In this document: positions 29,821-39,191 of the stretch, piece after piece
How positions within the stretch are numbered: the first letter of the stretch is position 1
Layout: each line of letters starts with the position of its first letter
NCBI GenBank assembly: GCA_965246835.1
Contig: CBDFFQ010000001.1
Span: 1,550,001 to 1,614,000, forward strand
DNA from: JANPPS01 sp965246835
GTDB taxonomy: Bacteria > Pseudomonadota > Alphaproteobacteria > Acetobacterales > Acetobacteraceae
Length of the DNA: 64,000 bases
Reading direction: 5' to 3'
Notes under the pieces: generated by a model
The model's input: the letters and a program-made list of their open reading frames with translations, nothing else
Told to the model about the DNA's origin: nothing
The model's database searches: none
Translations under genes and position numbers: made by a program

Positions 29821-30806
29821 TCGAACCCGGTCTCCCGCAGCATCCCCAGCGCCTGCTCCACCACCGAAGGCGCCATCGCAATCAGGAGGCCGCCACTGGT
29901 CTGCGGATCGCACAGTAGCCCGCGCTGCCAATCCTGCAGGCCGGGCGCCGTGACCTCCCCGCCATAGCTGTCCCAATTCCGGGTCGCGGCGCCCGTGCCC
30001 ACCCCCGCCTGCGCCAACGCCGCCGCCCCCGGCAGCATCGGCACGTCCGCCAGCCTGACATGCCCGGCAAGCCCCGCCCCCCGGCACATCTCTAACCCAT
30101 GCCCCAGAAGCCCGAACCCGGTCACATCCGTCATGGCATGCACGCCGTCGATGGCCGCGATGGCGGTGCCAACGCTGTTGAGCCGCGTCATACTCTCGAT
30201 CATCGTCCGGTAATCGGCCGGCGAGATGCGCTCCTGCTTCAAGGCGGCGCTGAACACCCCCACGCCCAGCCCCTTGGTCAGCACCAGCACGTCCCCGTCC
30301 CGGGCATGGCTGTTCCGCTGCACGCGGTCCGGATGCACGGTGCCGAGCGCCACCAGGCCGTAGATCGGCTCCGCACTATCGATCGAATGTCCCCCCGCGA
30401 TCGGGATCCCGGCCGCCCGGCATACCGCCGCGCCCCCCGCCAGGATCTTCGCCACCTGGTCCGTCCCGATCTTGCCCAACGGCATCCCCAGCAACGCCAG
30501 CGCCAGGATCGGCGTGCCGCCCATGGCATAGATGTCCGACAGCGCATTGGTCGCGGCGATGCGGCCGAACTCGAAGGGGTCGTCCACGATGGGCGTGAAG
30601 AAATCCGTGGTCGCCACCAGCGCCAGCTCGTCCGTCAGCCGATAAACGGCGGCGTCATCCGCGGTCTCGCTGCCCACCAGCAGGTTGGGGAACAAAGCCG
30701 CCTGCGGCATCCCGGCCAGCAACTCCTGCAACACAGCCGGCGCCAGCTTACAGCCGCAGCCGCCGCCATGGGCCAGGGAGGTCAGGCGGGTCGGGATGAT
30801 GTCCAC
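29763..30806 (-). CDS. selD: Selenide, water dikinase
   Basis: Makes selenophosphate from selenide and ATP, the donor for selenocysteine and 2-selenouridine. The catalytic residues Cys17 and Lys20 are in HGGGCGCK, the cysteine form of the enzyme rather than a selenoprotein. The ATP-binding region includes TTDFFTPIVDDPFEFGRIAA and DVTGFGLLGHGLEM. Length (347 aa) is normal. The 3' end overlaps the convergent MBL gene. No selA, selB, selenouridine synthase or tRNA-Sec was seen in the window, so its use must depend on genes elsewhere. Confidence 0.96.
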   Translation of the reverse strand: MDIIPTRLTSLAHGGGCGCKLAPAVLQELLAGMPQAALFPNLLVGSETADDAAVYRLTDELALVATTDFFTPIVDDPFEFGRIAATNALSDIYAMGGTPILALALLGMPLGKIGTDQVAKILAGGAAVCRAAGIPIAGGHSIDSAEPIYGLVALGTVHPDRVQRNSHARDGDVLVLTKGLGVGVFSAALKQERISPADYRTMIESMTRLNSVGTAIAAIDGVHAMTDVTGFGLLGHGLEMCRGAGLAGHVRLADVPMLPGAAALAQAGVGTGAATRNWDSYGGEVTAPGLQDWQRGLLCDPQTSGGLLIAMAPSVVEQALGMLRETGFDQAAAIGTMAAGAGVHVAT

Positions 30807-30866
30807 GGGCGATGGCTCCTGTTCTGCGGCCGAGCAATGCCTGCAACCGGCGCCGAACGCCAGGGG

Positions 30867-32252
30867 CTACTCGGCAGCCAGGCTCGTCGTGCCCTGCATC
30901 CCCCGCCATGCCGTGTCGAGCCCCTGGCCGAACCGGTCGCACATCGTCGCGATCTCGGCCTCGTCCATGATCAGCGGCGGCGTGAACGCGATGCGGTCTC
31001 CGATCGCGCGCACGATCAGCCCGGCCGCCTCGCACCCCGCCTGCACCCGCATCCCCACCCCGGCCGAGGGCGGGAACGCCGTGCGCGTCGCCTTGTCCGC
31101 CATCAGCTCCACCCCCGCAATCAAGCCCACGCCCCGCACATTCCCCACCAACGGATGATCGGCATAGGCGCCCAACCCCGCCAGGAACGCAGGCGCCACC
31201 TGCCGCACATGACCCACGATGTCCCGCTCCTCGTAGATGCGCAGTGTCTCGAGCGCCACGGCGCAGGCGACGGGATGGCCGCCATAGGTGTAGCCATGGC
31301 CGAACGTGCCATGCCGCCGGCTCGCCTCCAGCATCGCCGCATGCACGCGTTCCCCGATCATCAGCGCACTGATCGGCTGATACGCGGAGGATAGCTGCTT
31401 GGCGCAGCTCACCATGTCCGGCTGCAGATCGTAGGTGTCGCAGCCCCACATGTTCGCGGTCCGCCCGAAGCCGCAAATCACCTCGTCCGCCACGAACAGG
31501 ATGTCATGCCGGCGCAGCACCGCCTGGATGCGCTCGAAATAGCCCCGCGGTGGCGTGATCGCCCCGCCCCCGCCCTGCACCGGCTCGGCAAAGAACGCGG
31601 CGATCGTCTCCGGCCCCTCCGCCAGGATCAGCGCCTCCAGGTTATCCGCCATGCGCTGGCTGAACGCCTCCTCGCTCTCGCCCTCATGGGAGAACCGATA
31701 GTAATTTGGGTTGTCCGTATGCAGGAAACCCGGCAGCGGCAGGTTGAACCCGGCATGCATGTGCGGCTGCCCCGACAGGCTCACGCTCGCCACCGTGTTG
31801 CCGTGATAGCCGCGCACGCGGCCGATCATCTTCGTCCGCTGCGGCTGCCCCTGGATGCCCCAGTACAACCACGCCAGCTTGATCGCCGCGTCGTTCGCCT
31901 CGGACCCGCTGCATTGGAACAGCACGCGATGCATGCCGGCCGGCGCCACGGACAGCAGCTTCTCCGCCAGCTCGACCGCCGGGGTGTGACCCTTTTGGAA
32001 AAACGTATGGTAATACGGCAGCTGGAGCATCTGCCTATGCGCCGCATCCGCCAACCGCCGCTCGCTGAACCCCAGGCTCGCACACCACAGCCCGGCCATC
32101 GCCTCGATATACTCGCGCCCCTCGCTATCCCAGACCCGGCACCCCTCCCCCCGCTCGATGATCACGGCGCCGTCCCGCGCATGGTGATCGAGGTTGGTCT
32201 GCTGATGTACCAACGAGGCGATATCCCGGGCATGGAGCGAGTTCGGCGTCAT
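30867..32252 (-). CDS. Class III (omega) PLP aminotransferase
   Basis: A 461-aa fold-type I aminotransferase. The Schiff-base lysine is Lys285 in SCAKQLSSAYQPIS; Asp256 in FVADEVICGFGRT binds the pyridine nitrogen, and LFQCSGSEANDAAIKLA is the phosphate-binding region. Related enzymes use putrescine, beta-alanine, taurine or amino alcohols with pyruvate as acceptor. It is the last gene, 19 bases after the ATPase, in a unit encoding a taurine/sulfonate-type ABC importer, so it probably acts on the imported amine. Taurine is plausible, but no sulfoacetaldehyde acetyltransferase is present. Confidence 0.88.
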   Translation of the reverse strand: MTPNSLHARDIASLVHQQTNLDHHARDGAVIIERGEGCRVWDSEGREYIEAMAGLWCASLGFSERRLADAAHRQMLQLPYYHTFFQKGHTPAVELAEKLLSVAPAGMHRVLFQCSGSEANDAAIKLAWLYWGIQGQPQRTKMIGRVRGYHGNTVASVSLSGQPHMHAGFNLPLPGFLHTDNPNYYRFSHEGESEEAFSQRMADNLEALILAEGPETIAAFFAEPVQGGGGAITPPRGYFERIQAVLRRHDILFVADEVICGFGRTANMWGCDTYDLQPDMVSCAKQLSSAYQPISALMIGERVHAAMLEASRRHGTFGHGYTYGGHPVACAVALETLRIYEERDIVGHVRQVAPAFLAGLGAYADHPLVGNVRGVGLIAGVELMADKATRTAFPPSAGVGMRVQAGCEAAGLIVRAIGDRIAFTPPLIMDEAEIATMCDRFGQGLDTAWRGMQGTTSLAAE

Positions 32253-32271
32253 GGTGGCCTCCTGCTGCTGC

Positions 32272-33060
32272 TTAATCTTCGCTCATCGCCCAGATCAACG
32301 ACAAGACCCGTTCGCGCATCTCCACGAACTCCGGCAGGCTCTTCACCGCGCGGATGCCCTGATCGGCCATGTCATGCGCGAACCGCACCGGAATGCGCTC
32401 CACGATGCGGCCGGGCCGGGGTGACATCACCACCACCTCGGTGCCCAGATACACCGCCTCCTCCACGCTATGGGTGATGAACACGACTGTCATGCCGGTG
32501 CGGCGCCAGACGGCGTGCAGCTCCTCCTGCATCCGCTCCCGCGTGAGCGCATCGAGCGCCCCGAACGGCTCATCCATCAACAGGACCTTGGGCTCGTTGC
32601 ACAGCGCCCGAGCGATCGCGAGCCGCTGCTGCATCCCGCCCGAGAGCTCATATGGATACCGGTCTCGGAACTCCCACAGCCCGACCGTCCGCAGCCAGCC
32701 CTCCACCCGCGCCGCCGTCCCGGGATCCCTACGCATGCGCGGGCCGAAGCTGGCATTGCCCGCCACGGTCATCCAGGGGAACAGCGCCGGCTGCTGGAAC
32801 ACCACCCCACGCTCAGGCCCCGGCCCCTCCACCACGCGGCCATCCAGGCTCACGATCCCGGTGGTGGGCGGCAGGAACCCGGCGAGGGTCTGCATCAGCG
32901 TCGTCTTGCCGCAGCCGGACGGGCCCACGATGCAGACGAAGCTCCCCGCCGCGAAGCCGAGATCCGCCCGCTCCAACGCCAGCACCGCCGACGTCCCCTG
33001 CCCATATTGGACAGAGACGCCGGCGAAACTGACGAAGTCGCTCCCGGCCGCGTCGAGCAT
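32272..33060 (-). CDS. ABC importer ATPase, taurine/nitrate/sulfonate type
   Basis: A 262-aa ATPase of the TauB/SsuB/NrtD class. Walker A is GPSGCGKT (46-53), the signature is LSGGMQQRLAIARAL, Walker B is VLLMDEPFGALD, and the switch is FITHSVEEA. It powers import with the two permeases and binding protein encoded upstream. The start directly abuts the binding-protein stop. The C-terminus (RVLSLIWAMSED) is short, without a regulatory domain. Confidence 0.92.
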   Translation of the reverse strand: MLDAAGSDFVSFAGVSVQYGQGTSAVLALERADLGFAAGSFVCIVGPSGCGKTTLMQTLAGFLPPTTGIVSLDGRVVEGPGPERGVVFQQPALFPWMTVAGNASFGPRMRRDPGTAARVEGWLRTVGLWEFRDRYPYELSGGMQQRLAIARALCNEPKVLLMDEPFGALDALTRERMQEELHAVWRRTGMTVVFITHSVEEAVYLGTEVVVMSPRPGRIVERIPVRFAHDMADQGIRAVKSLPEFVEMRERVLSLIWAMSED

Positions 33061-34074
33061 TCAGGCGGTGGCCTTGCGGATGAAGTCCGTGTTGATCGCC
33101 TTGTGGAACACATCGAGCGCCGGCGCCGTGCGGATGCTACGCTGCTCCACCAGGAAATCCGCCGTGCTCTTGAGCGTCTCGGCGAACTTGCCCGGCGCCG
33201 CCGCGGTGCCCAGCCAGCGCGGCCCGGCCTGGTCGGCCAATGGCACGAAATCGTACTCCTTCATGTCCGCCATCGCGACCGCCGTGCTGACGCCCGCCTG
33301 CTTGCCCACGATCTCCGCCGCCTCGTCCGGCTTCTGCCGCCACATATCCAGCGCACGGCCGTAGGATTTCAGGAAGCCCACCACCGCATCCGGATACGCC
33401 TTGCCGAATTCGGTGCGCACGATGATCAGGTCCGCGATCACATAACCGGCCTTCTCCAGCGCCTCGGACGTGCGGAACAACTCCCCCCCGGCCTCGATCA
33501 GCTTGCTTTTCGCCGGGGACCAGACATACGCGCCGTCGATCTCGTTCTTGGCCCACGCCGCCTGGATCGCGGCCGGCTTCATGTCCAGCACCGTCACATC
33601 CCGCTGCGTCAGGCCATTCGTCTTGAGGAACCCCAGCAGCCGGAAATGGCTGGTGGAGCCGAATGGCGTCGCAAGCTTCTTGCCCTTGAAGTCGGCGGCC
33701 GTCCTGAGCCCGGCGCTGCTGCGCACGACCATCTCTTCCGCCGGGCCGATATTGTCCACGATCCCGATCAGCTGGAACGGCAGCCCCTGCGCGATCCCGG
33801 CCGACGTCGCGACGGAGCCGGTGGCCAGCCCGATATCGCAGCTGCCGCCCACGATCGCCGTGTTGATCTCGGCGCCGCTGCCCATCTCGGTCCAGCTGAT
33901 CTTGGACCCCACGGCTTCGTCGAACCAACCGAGCCCCTTGGCGATCATGGTCGGCTTCGTCTCGGTGAAGAAGCCGAGATTGACCTTTTCGGGCATTGCT
34001 GCCCGCGCCCTCCCAGCGAGCCCCAAGGCACCCATCCCCGCAAGTGCCGCGCGCCGTGTGGTGATCAAACCCAT
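33061..34074 (-). CDS. ABC importer substrate-binding protein, TauA/SsuA type
   Basis: A 337-aa periplasmic receptor of the nitrate/taurine/sulfonate family. The twin-arginine leader starts MGLITTRRAALAGMGAL, so Tat export is possible. The mature part has VNLGFFTETKPTMIAKGLGW, a conserved binding-site region GSGAEINTAIVGGSCDIGLA, and GKKLATPFGSTSHFRLLGFL. The overall pattern is close to TauA, but the ligand cannot be read from sequence. It lies between two permease genes upstream and the ATPase downstream. Confidence 0.9.
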   Translation of the reverse strand: MGLITTRRAALAGMGALGLAGRARAAMPEKVNLGFFTETKPTMIAKGLGWFDEAVGSKISWTEMGSGAEINTAIVGGSCDIGLATGSVATSAGIAQGLPFQLIGIVDNIGPAEEMVVRSSAGLRTAADFKGKKLATPFGSTSHFRLLGFLKTNGLTQRDVTVLDMKPAAIQAAWAKNEIDGAYVWSPAKSKLIEAGGELFRTSEALEKAGYVIADLIIVRTEFGKAYPDAVVGFLKSYGRALDMWRQKPDEAAEIVGKQAGVSTAVAMADMKEYDFVPLADQAGPRWLGTAAAPGKFAETLKSTADFLVEQRSIRTAPALDVFHKAINTDFIRKATA

Positions 34075-34093
34075 GTCAGGCTCCCTTGGTTGT

Positions 34094-34876
34094 TCAACGT
34101 CCCGCCCAATGCACGACCCGCCGCTCGATCAGAAGCAGCACGCGGTCGATCGCCAAGCCGGCCAGCCCGATGAGCAAAATGCCGGCAAACACGTAATCCG
34201 ACCGCAGGAACCGCCCGGCATCCAGGATCATCCAGCCGATGCCGTTCGACCCGGCGATGATCTCCGCCGCGATCAGCGTGCCATACACGATCCCCGCCGC
34301 CAGCCGCGCCCCCGTCAGGATCTCCGGCAATGCACTGGGCGCAATCACATGCACGAAAACCTGCCAGTGCGACGCGCCCAGCGCCCGGGCGGCCCGGATC
34401 CGCTCCGGCGACACGTTCCGCACCCCGTCCCGCGCCGCCACCGCGGACACCGGGAGCGCCGCCAGGAACAGCATGGTGATCTTGCTGCTCTCCCCGATGC
34501 CGAGCCACACGATCAGCAACACGAGATAGGCCAGCTGCGGCAGCGGGCGGAGAAACTCGATGAAGGGCGCCGCCGCCGCATCGATCGCCCGCACCGATCC
34601 CATGCCAAGCCCCAGCAAAGTGCCCACCACGGCTCCCGTCACGAACCCGGCGCCCACGCGCAGCAGGCTCATGCCAACATGCTCGGCCATGCCACGGCCC
34701 TTGTAGCCCTCCTCCCACAGTTCCTGCGCCCCGGACCACAGATCGGCTGGACCGGGAAGAAACAGATCCCGCACCAGGCCGAACCGCGTGGCCCCCACCC
34801 AGGCCGCCGCCACCACCGCCATGGCGGCCAGCGTCATGGCCCAGCTCGGCACCCGGGTCAGCGCGCCGGCGCTCAC
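34094..34876 (-). CDS. ABC importer permease 2, TauC/SsuC type
   Basis: A 260-aa membrane protein starting with GTG that overlaps the stop of permease 1 (GTGA). It has about six transmembrane segments and the cytoplasmic EAA-type loop ALGASHWQVFVHVIAPSALP. Further patches are FIEFLRPLPQLAYLVLLIVW and IAGSNGIGWMILDAGRFL. It is clearly paralogous to permease 1. TauC/SsuC proteins normally form homodimers encoded by one gene, so the pair probably makes a heterodimeric channel. Confidence 0.88.
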   Translation of the reverse strand: MSAGALTRVPSWAMTLAAMAVVAAAWVGATRFGLVRDLFLPGPADLWSGAQELWEEGYKGRGMAEHVGMSLLRVGAGFVTGAVVGTLLGLGMGSVRAIDAAAAPFIEFLRPLPQLAYLVLLIVWLGIGESSKITMLFLAALPVSAVAARDGVRNVSPERIRAARALGASHWQVFVHVIAPSALPEILTGARLAAGIVYGTLIAAEIIAGSNGIGWMILDAGRFLRSDYVFAGILLIGLAGLAIDRVLLLIERRVVHWAGR

Positions 34877-35718
34877 AGCCGCCCCCGCCAATGCACGAAA
34901 CGCCGGTCCAGCACCCGCAGCCCCCACGCCAGCGTCACACCCATCATCCCCAACAAAAGGATGCACAGGATGATCACGTCGTTGCGGAGAAAATGACTGG
35001 CGGAGATGACCATCCAGCCCAACCCATCCGTCGCCGCCATCAACTCGGCCGAGACCACCGTGCTGAACGCCGCCGCCAGCGCGATCTGCAACCCCGTCAG
35101 CACCATCGGCGCCGCGGATGGCAGCACGACATGGCGCAGGATCTGCCCGCGCGACGCCCCCAGCGCCTGCGCCGCCTGGATACGCTGCTGCGCCACGGTG
35201 GCCGCCCCCGCAGCGCTGGCCGCCACCACGATCGGGAACGCTGTCAGGAACAGCAGCGCCGTCTTGGACGCATCCCCGGTGCCGAGCCAAAGGATCAGCA
35301 GGATCATGTAGCTGAGCGGCGGCAGCGGCCGCATGAACTGCACGATCCAGCCAAACGCGGCCTGTGCCAGCCGCACCCGCCCCATCCACAGCCCGAGCGG
35401 CACCCCCAGCACCACCGCCAGCCCGAACCCACCCGCCATGCGCCCGAACGTGGACACCGCGTTACCCGTAAGCGTCGTGCCCCGGTAGCCATCCCGCATG
35501 ATGTCGCGCGCCGCCACCCACACCTCGGCCGGGGACGGCAACAACGAAGCCGGCACCGCCCCCGTGGCGGACAGGATGGCCCAGCCCGCAAACATGACCC
35601 CAACCGACAGCAGGCCAAGCCACCGCGGCGACGCTCCCCGCAGCCGCAGTGCCGCAAAGCCGGCAGGGGTAATGCGTGTCCGCGAGGCCGGAGGGCTCTG
35701 GCTCATCGACATTGGCAA
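34873..35718 (-). CDS. ABC importer permease 1, TauC/SsuC type
   Basis: A 281-aa membrane protein and first gene of the minus-strand importer unit. A 35-residue polar N-terminus precedes about six membrane segments. The EAA loop is ALGASRGQILRHVVLPSAAP, very like that of permease 2, and FMRPLPPLSYMILLILWLG also repeats the paralogue's pattern. Three in-frame ATGs lie close together at 35718, 35712 and 35706; the first is given. The 103-base gap upstream is shared with the divergent dipeptide-type importer operon. Confidence 0.88.
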   Translation of the reverse strand: MPMSMSQSPPASRTRITPAGFAALRLRGASPRWLGLLSVGVMFAGWAILSATGAVPASLLPSPAEVWVAARDIMRDGYRGTTLTGNAVSTFGRMAGGFGLAVVLGVPLGLWMGRVRLAQAAFGWIVQFMRPLPPLSYMILLILWLGTGDASKTALLFLTAFPIVVAASAAGAATVAQQRIQAAQALGASRGQILRHVVLPSAAPMVLTGLQIALAAAFSTVVSAELMAATDGLGWMVISASHFLRNDVIILCILLLGMMGVTLAWGLRVLDRRFVHWRGRL

Positions 35719-35821
35719 AGCCTAGCAAGACCTGCGCCAAGCTGCACACCATATCGCTGATGTCCCCATTGGCGGCCATCCATCATTCAACCTACTGTGC
35801 TGCATCGCGAAAGGACCCGCC

Positions 35822-37402
35822 ATGACCCTGACCCGCCGCACGGCCCTCCTCTCCAGCGCCGCCCTGCTCGCCAGCAAGACGCCGGTTCGGGCGCAGAAAC
35901 GCGGCGGCGTCGTGACGGTGCACATGAACGCCGAGCAGCGCATCCTGAACCCGGCACTGCGCGCCTCCACCGGCGTCTATCTCATCACCTCCAAGATCAT
36001 GGAGGCCCTGGTCGACCTCGATGCCGCCGGCAAGCCCACCGGCGTATTGGCCACGAAATGGGACAGCGCGCCCGACGGCCTCACCCACACCTTCACCCTC
36101 CGCCCGGGCGTCACCTGGCATGACGGCAAGCCGTTCACTGCCGACGACGTCCAATACACCGCGATGGAGATGTGGAAAAAGGAGCTGAATTACGGCACCA
36201 CGCTCCAGCAATACCTGGTCGCGGTCGATACACCCGACCCGCACACCGCCATCTTCCGCTACAGCCGCCCCATGCCGCAGGATTTGCTGCTCCGCGCCCT
36301 CGCGGACCTCGGCTACATCGCGCCCAAGCACGTGTTCGCCGGCACCGATTTGCTGAACAACCCGGCCAACACGGCCCCCATCGGCACCGGCCCCTTCAAG
36401 TTCAGCCGCTACGAGCGCGGCCAATACGTCATCGCCGACCGCAACCCGAATTATTGGAAGCCGAACGAGCCCGTGCTGGACCGCATCGTCTGGCGCTTCA
36501 TCAATGACCGCGCCAGCGCCGCGGCAGCCCTCGAAAGCGGCCAGGTGCAGGTGAGCCCGCTCTCCTCCCTGTCGCTCGCCGACCTCGATCGCTTGCAGAA
36601 AGACCAGCGCTTCGAAGTCAGCACGCGCGGCAACGAAGCGAACGCCGTGATGAACACGGTCGAATACAACTGCCGCAACCAGTATCTGTCAGACGTCCGC
36701 GTGCGCCAGGCGATCGCCCACGCGCTGGATATCCCGTTCTTCTGCGAGAACTTCCTCTACGGCTTCGGCAAGCCCGCGACCGGTCCGATCCCGAGCAGCT
36801 CCCCCGCCTTCTTCCCCGAAGGCAGCAAGCCGCCCTACCCGTTTGACGTGGCCCGCGCCAACGCGCTGCTGGACCAGGCCGGGCACAAGCGGGGCGCGGG
36901 CGGCGTGCGCTTCCCGCTCCGCCTATTGCCGACCGTTGCCGGGGAGGATGTGCCGCTGTTCGCGACCTTCATCCAGCAATCGCTCGATGCCGTGGGGATC
37001 AAGGTGGAGATCATCCAGCTCGATGCCGCCGGGTTCCTGTCCCGCACCTATCGCGACTGGGATTTCGATCTCGCCACCGGCTGGCACCAATATCGCGGCG
37101 ATCCCGCCGTCTCCACCACCGTCTGGTACCGCTCCGGATCGCCCAAGGGCGCGCCCTGGACCAACCAGTTCGGCTGGAAGTCGGACGCAGCCGACGCGCT
37201 GATGGACCAGGCCGCCAGCGAGATCGATCCCCCCAAGCGCAAGGCGCTCTATGCCGAGGTCGTGCGGGCCGTGAACGCCGAGATCCCCGTCTACATGGCG
37301 ATCGAGCGCGTGTTCCTGACCGCCAGCAGCAAGACCCTGGTCAACGCCAACAACAACCCCCGCTGGGCCAGCAGCGACTGGGCCGACCTCGGGGTGCTCT
37401 AA
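35822..37402 (+). CDS. Dipeptide/opine-type ABC substrate-binding protein
   Basis: A 526-aa family 5 extracellular solute-binding protein (DppA/OppA class). The leader has twin arginines (MTLTRRTALLSSAALLAS), and an AAAGGA-like ribosome site (GAAAGGA) precedes the ATG. Hallmarks are HTFTLRPGVTWHDGKPFTAD and TAPIGTGPFKFSRYERGQY. Ligands for this family range from peptides to opines, nickel and glutathione. It heads an operon with two permeases, a fused ATPase and an acyl-CoA dehydrogenase-like flavoprotein, which suggests that the imported compound is oxidised inside the cell. Confidence 0.9.
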   Translation: MTLTRRTALLSSAALLASKTPVRAQKRGGVVTVHMNAEQRILNPALRASTGVYLITSKIMEALVDLDAAGKPTGVLATKWDSAPDGLTHTFTLRPGVTWHDGKPFTADDVQYTAMEMWKKELNYGTTLQQYLVAVDTPDPHTAIFRYSRPMPQDLLLRALADLGYIAPKHVFAGTDLLNNPANTAPIGTGPFKFSRYERGQYVIADRNPNYWKPNEPVLDRIVWRFINDRASAAAALESGQVQVSPLSSLSLADLDRLQKDQRFEVSTRGNEANAVMNTVEYNCRNQYLSDVRVRQAIAHALDIPFFCENFLYGFGKPATGPIPSSSPAFFPEGSKPPYPFDVARANALLDQAGHKRGAGGVRFPLRLLPTVAGEDVPLFATFIQQSLDAVGIKVEIIQLDAAGFLSRTYRDWDFDLATGWHQYRGDPAVSTTVWYRSGSPKGAPWTNQFGWKSDAADALMDQAASEIDPPKRKALYAEVVRAVNAEIPVYMAIERVFLTASSKTLVNANNNPRWASSDWADLGVL

Positions 37403-37407
37403 CCCGC

Positions 37408-38361
37408 ATGCGCTTCGCCCTCCGCCGCCTGGCGCTCAGCGTGCCGACGCTCGGCATCGTGCTGGTCGGCCTGTTCCTGCTGCTGCAATTCGCCCCCGGT
37501 GACACGGTGGACGCGATGCTGGCGCAGATGGGCGGTGGCGACACGCAGCTCGCGGACCGGTTGCGCGCCGCGCTCGGCCTCGATGCCACGGTCCCGGTCC
37601 GCCTCGGCCGCTACCTCTGGCGCCTGGTCCGCCTCGATCTCGGCGAAAGCGCCATCTACGGCAAGCCCGTCCTGACCGTGATCCTGGAACGCCTGCCGAC
37701 CACCCTCCTGCTGACCCTGTCCGCACTCGGCTTCGCGGTCGCCGGCGGCGTGGCGCTCGGCGTGCTGGCGGCCCGGCGCGTGGACGGCTGGCCCGACACC
37801 ATCATCAGCCTGCTCGGCCTGCTGTTCTACGCCACGCCCTCCTTCTGGCTCGGCCTCATGGCCATCGTCGTGTTCGCGGTGCGGCTCGGCTGGCTACCGG
37901 CCGGGGGCCTGTCCGAAGTGGGCGCATCCTCCGGTGGCGTGCTGGACATGCTGTGGCATCTCATCCTTCCCGTCGCGACCCTCTCGCTCATCTTCATGGC
38001 GATCTACCTCCGCGTCATGCGCGCCTCGATGCTCGAGGTCCTGGGCCTCGACTTCGTGCGCACCGCCCGCGCCAAGGGCCTCACGGAACGCGCCGTCCTG
38101 GTCCGCCACGTGCTGCGCAACGCCCTGCTCCCGGTGCTGACCCTCGTCGGGCTGCAAGGCGCCACCTTGCTGGGCGGCTCCGTGGTGATCGAGAGCGTGT
38201 TCTCCCTCCCGGGCCTCGGCCGCCTCGCCTACGAAAGCGTCGTGCAGCGGGACCTCAACATGCTGCTCGGCATCGTCTTCGCCAGCACCTTGCTGGTCAT
38301 CACCGTGAACCTGGTCGTGGACGTCCTCTATGCCCGGCTCGACCCCCGGATCGCCACATGA
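37408..38361 (+). CDS. ABC permease, DppB type
   Basis: A 317-aa inner-membrane permease. The N-terminal MRFALRRLALSVPTLGIVLV and the loop FVRTARAKGLTERAVLVRHV, a DppB/OppB EAA-type signature, identify it. LPGLGRLAYESVVQRDLNML near the C-terminus is also typical. It starts five bases after the binding-protein gene and overlaps the next permease by ATGA. It forms the channel together with that DppC-type subunit. Confidence 0.92.
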   Translation: MRFALRRLALSVPTLGIVLVGLFLLLQFAPGDTVDAMLAQMGGGDTQLADRLRAALGLDATVPVRLGRYLWRLVRLDLGESAIYGKPVLTVILERLPTTLLLTLSALGFAVAGGVALGVLAARRVDGWPDTIISLLGLLFYATPSFWLGLMAIVVFAVRLGWLPAGGLSEVGASSGGVLDMLWHLILPVATLSLIFMAIYLRVMRASMLEVLGLDFVRTARAKGLTERAVLVRHVLRNALLPVLTLVGLQGATLLGGSVVIESVFSLPGLGRLAYESVVQRDLNMLLGIVFASTLLVITVNLVVDVLYARLDPRIAT

Positions 38362-39191
38362 CCCGCCTGCTCCGCACCTGGCCCGGCGCCATCGGCACGC
38401 TGCTGGCCCTCGCCGTCCTCGCCATGGCGCTCTCCGCCAACCTGGTCTTTCCCAAGGACCCCCTCGGCCTCGCCGGCCGTCCCCTGATCTGGCCCGGCGA
38501 TAACCCCCGCTTCTGGCTCGGCACCGACAATTCCGGGCGGGACATCGCGGCCCAGCTCTTCCACGGCGCCCGCATCGCCCTGCTGATCGGCCTGTCCTCC
38601 ACCGCCATCGCACTCGGCGTCGGCACCGCGATCGGCGCCATCGCCGGGTTCTATGGCAGCTGGATCGATGACGTGCTGATGCGCATCACAGAAGCCTTCC
38701 AGACCCTGCCCAACTTCCTCCTGCTGCTGGTCCTCGTCGCGGTATTCGGCTCCGACATCCGCACCGTCACCATCGCGATCGGCGCCGTCTCCTGGCCCGC
38801 CAGCGCCCGCCTCACTCGCGGCGAGTTCCTCAGCCTCCGCAATCGCGAGTTCGTGCAGGGCTGCCGGGCCCTCGGCATGGGCAACGGCGCCATCATGCTG
38901 CGCGAGATCCTGCCCAACGCGCTGCCGCCCCTCATCGTCTATGCCAGCGTCGTGATGGCCGGCGCCATCCTGCTGGAAAGCGCCCTCGCCTTCCTCGGCC
39001 TCTCGGACCCGAACGTCGCCAGCTGGGGCAATCTCATCGGCCGCGGCCGCGGCGTGTTGCGCACGCAATGGTATGTCTCCGCCATCCCCGGCGGCGCCAT
39101 CCTCATCACCGTGCTGGCCGTGTCCCTGGTCGGCCAGGCCGTGAACGACGCCTTGAACCCCCGCCTCCGCCCCGGCGTCCCCACAAGGTGA
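38358..39191 (+). CDS. ABC permease, DppC type
   Basis: A 277-aa inner-membrane permease, partner of the DppB-type subunit. Family features include FWLGTDNSGRDIAAQLFHGA, ITEAFQTLPNFLLLLVLVAV, the EAA loop FVQGCRALGMGNGAIMLREI and LGLSDPNVASWGNLIG. The ATG overlaps the previous stop, and the stop overlaps the ATPase GTG start. Length is normal. Confidence 0.92.
   Translation: MTRLLRTWPGAIGTLLALAVLAMALSANLVFPKDPLGLAGRPLIWPGDNPRFWLGTDNSGRDIAAQLFHGARIALLIGLSSTAIALGVGTAIGAIAGFYGSWIDDVLMRITEAFQTLPNFLLLLVLVAVFGSDIRTVTIAIGAVSWPASARLTRGEFLSLRNREFVQGCRALGMGNGAIMLREILPNALPPLIVYASVVMAGAILLESALAFLGLSDPNVASWGNLIGRGRGVLRTQWYVSAIPGGAILITVLAVSLVGQAVNDALNPRLRPGVPTR

Noticed and set aside
29763..30806. Selenocysteine insertion locus
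   Set aside because: Only selD is present; no selA, selB or tRNA-Sec was seen, and SelD itself uses cysteine.
30867..32252. Assignment as taurine-pyruvate aminotransferase
   Set aside because: The neighbouring importer is taurine-like, but xsc and other taurine genes are absent, and class III enzymes cannot be told apart by motif alone.
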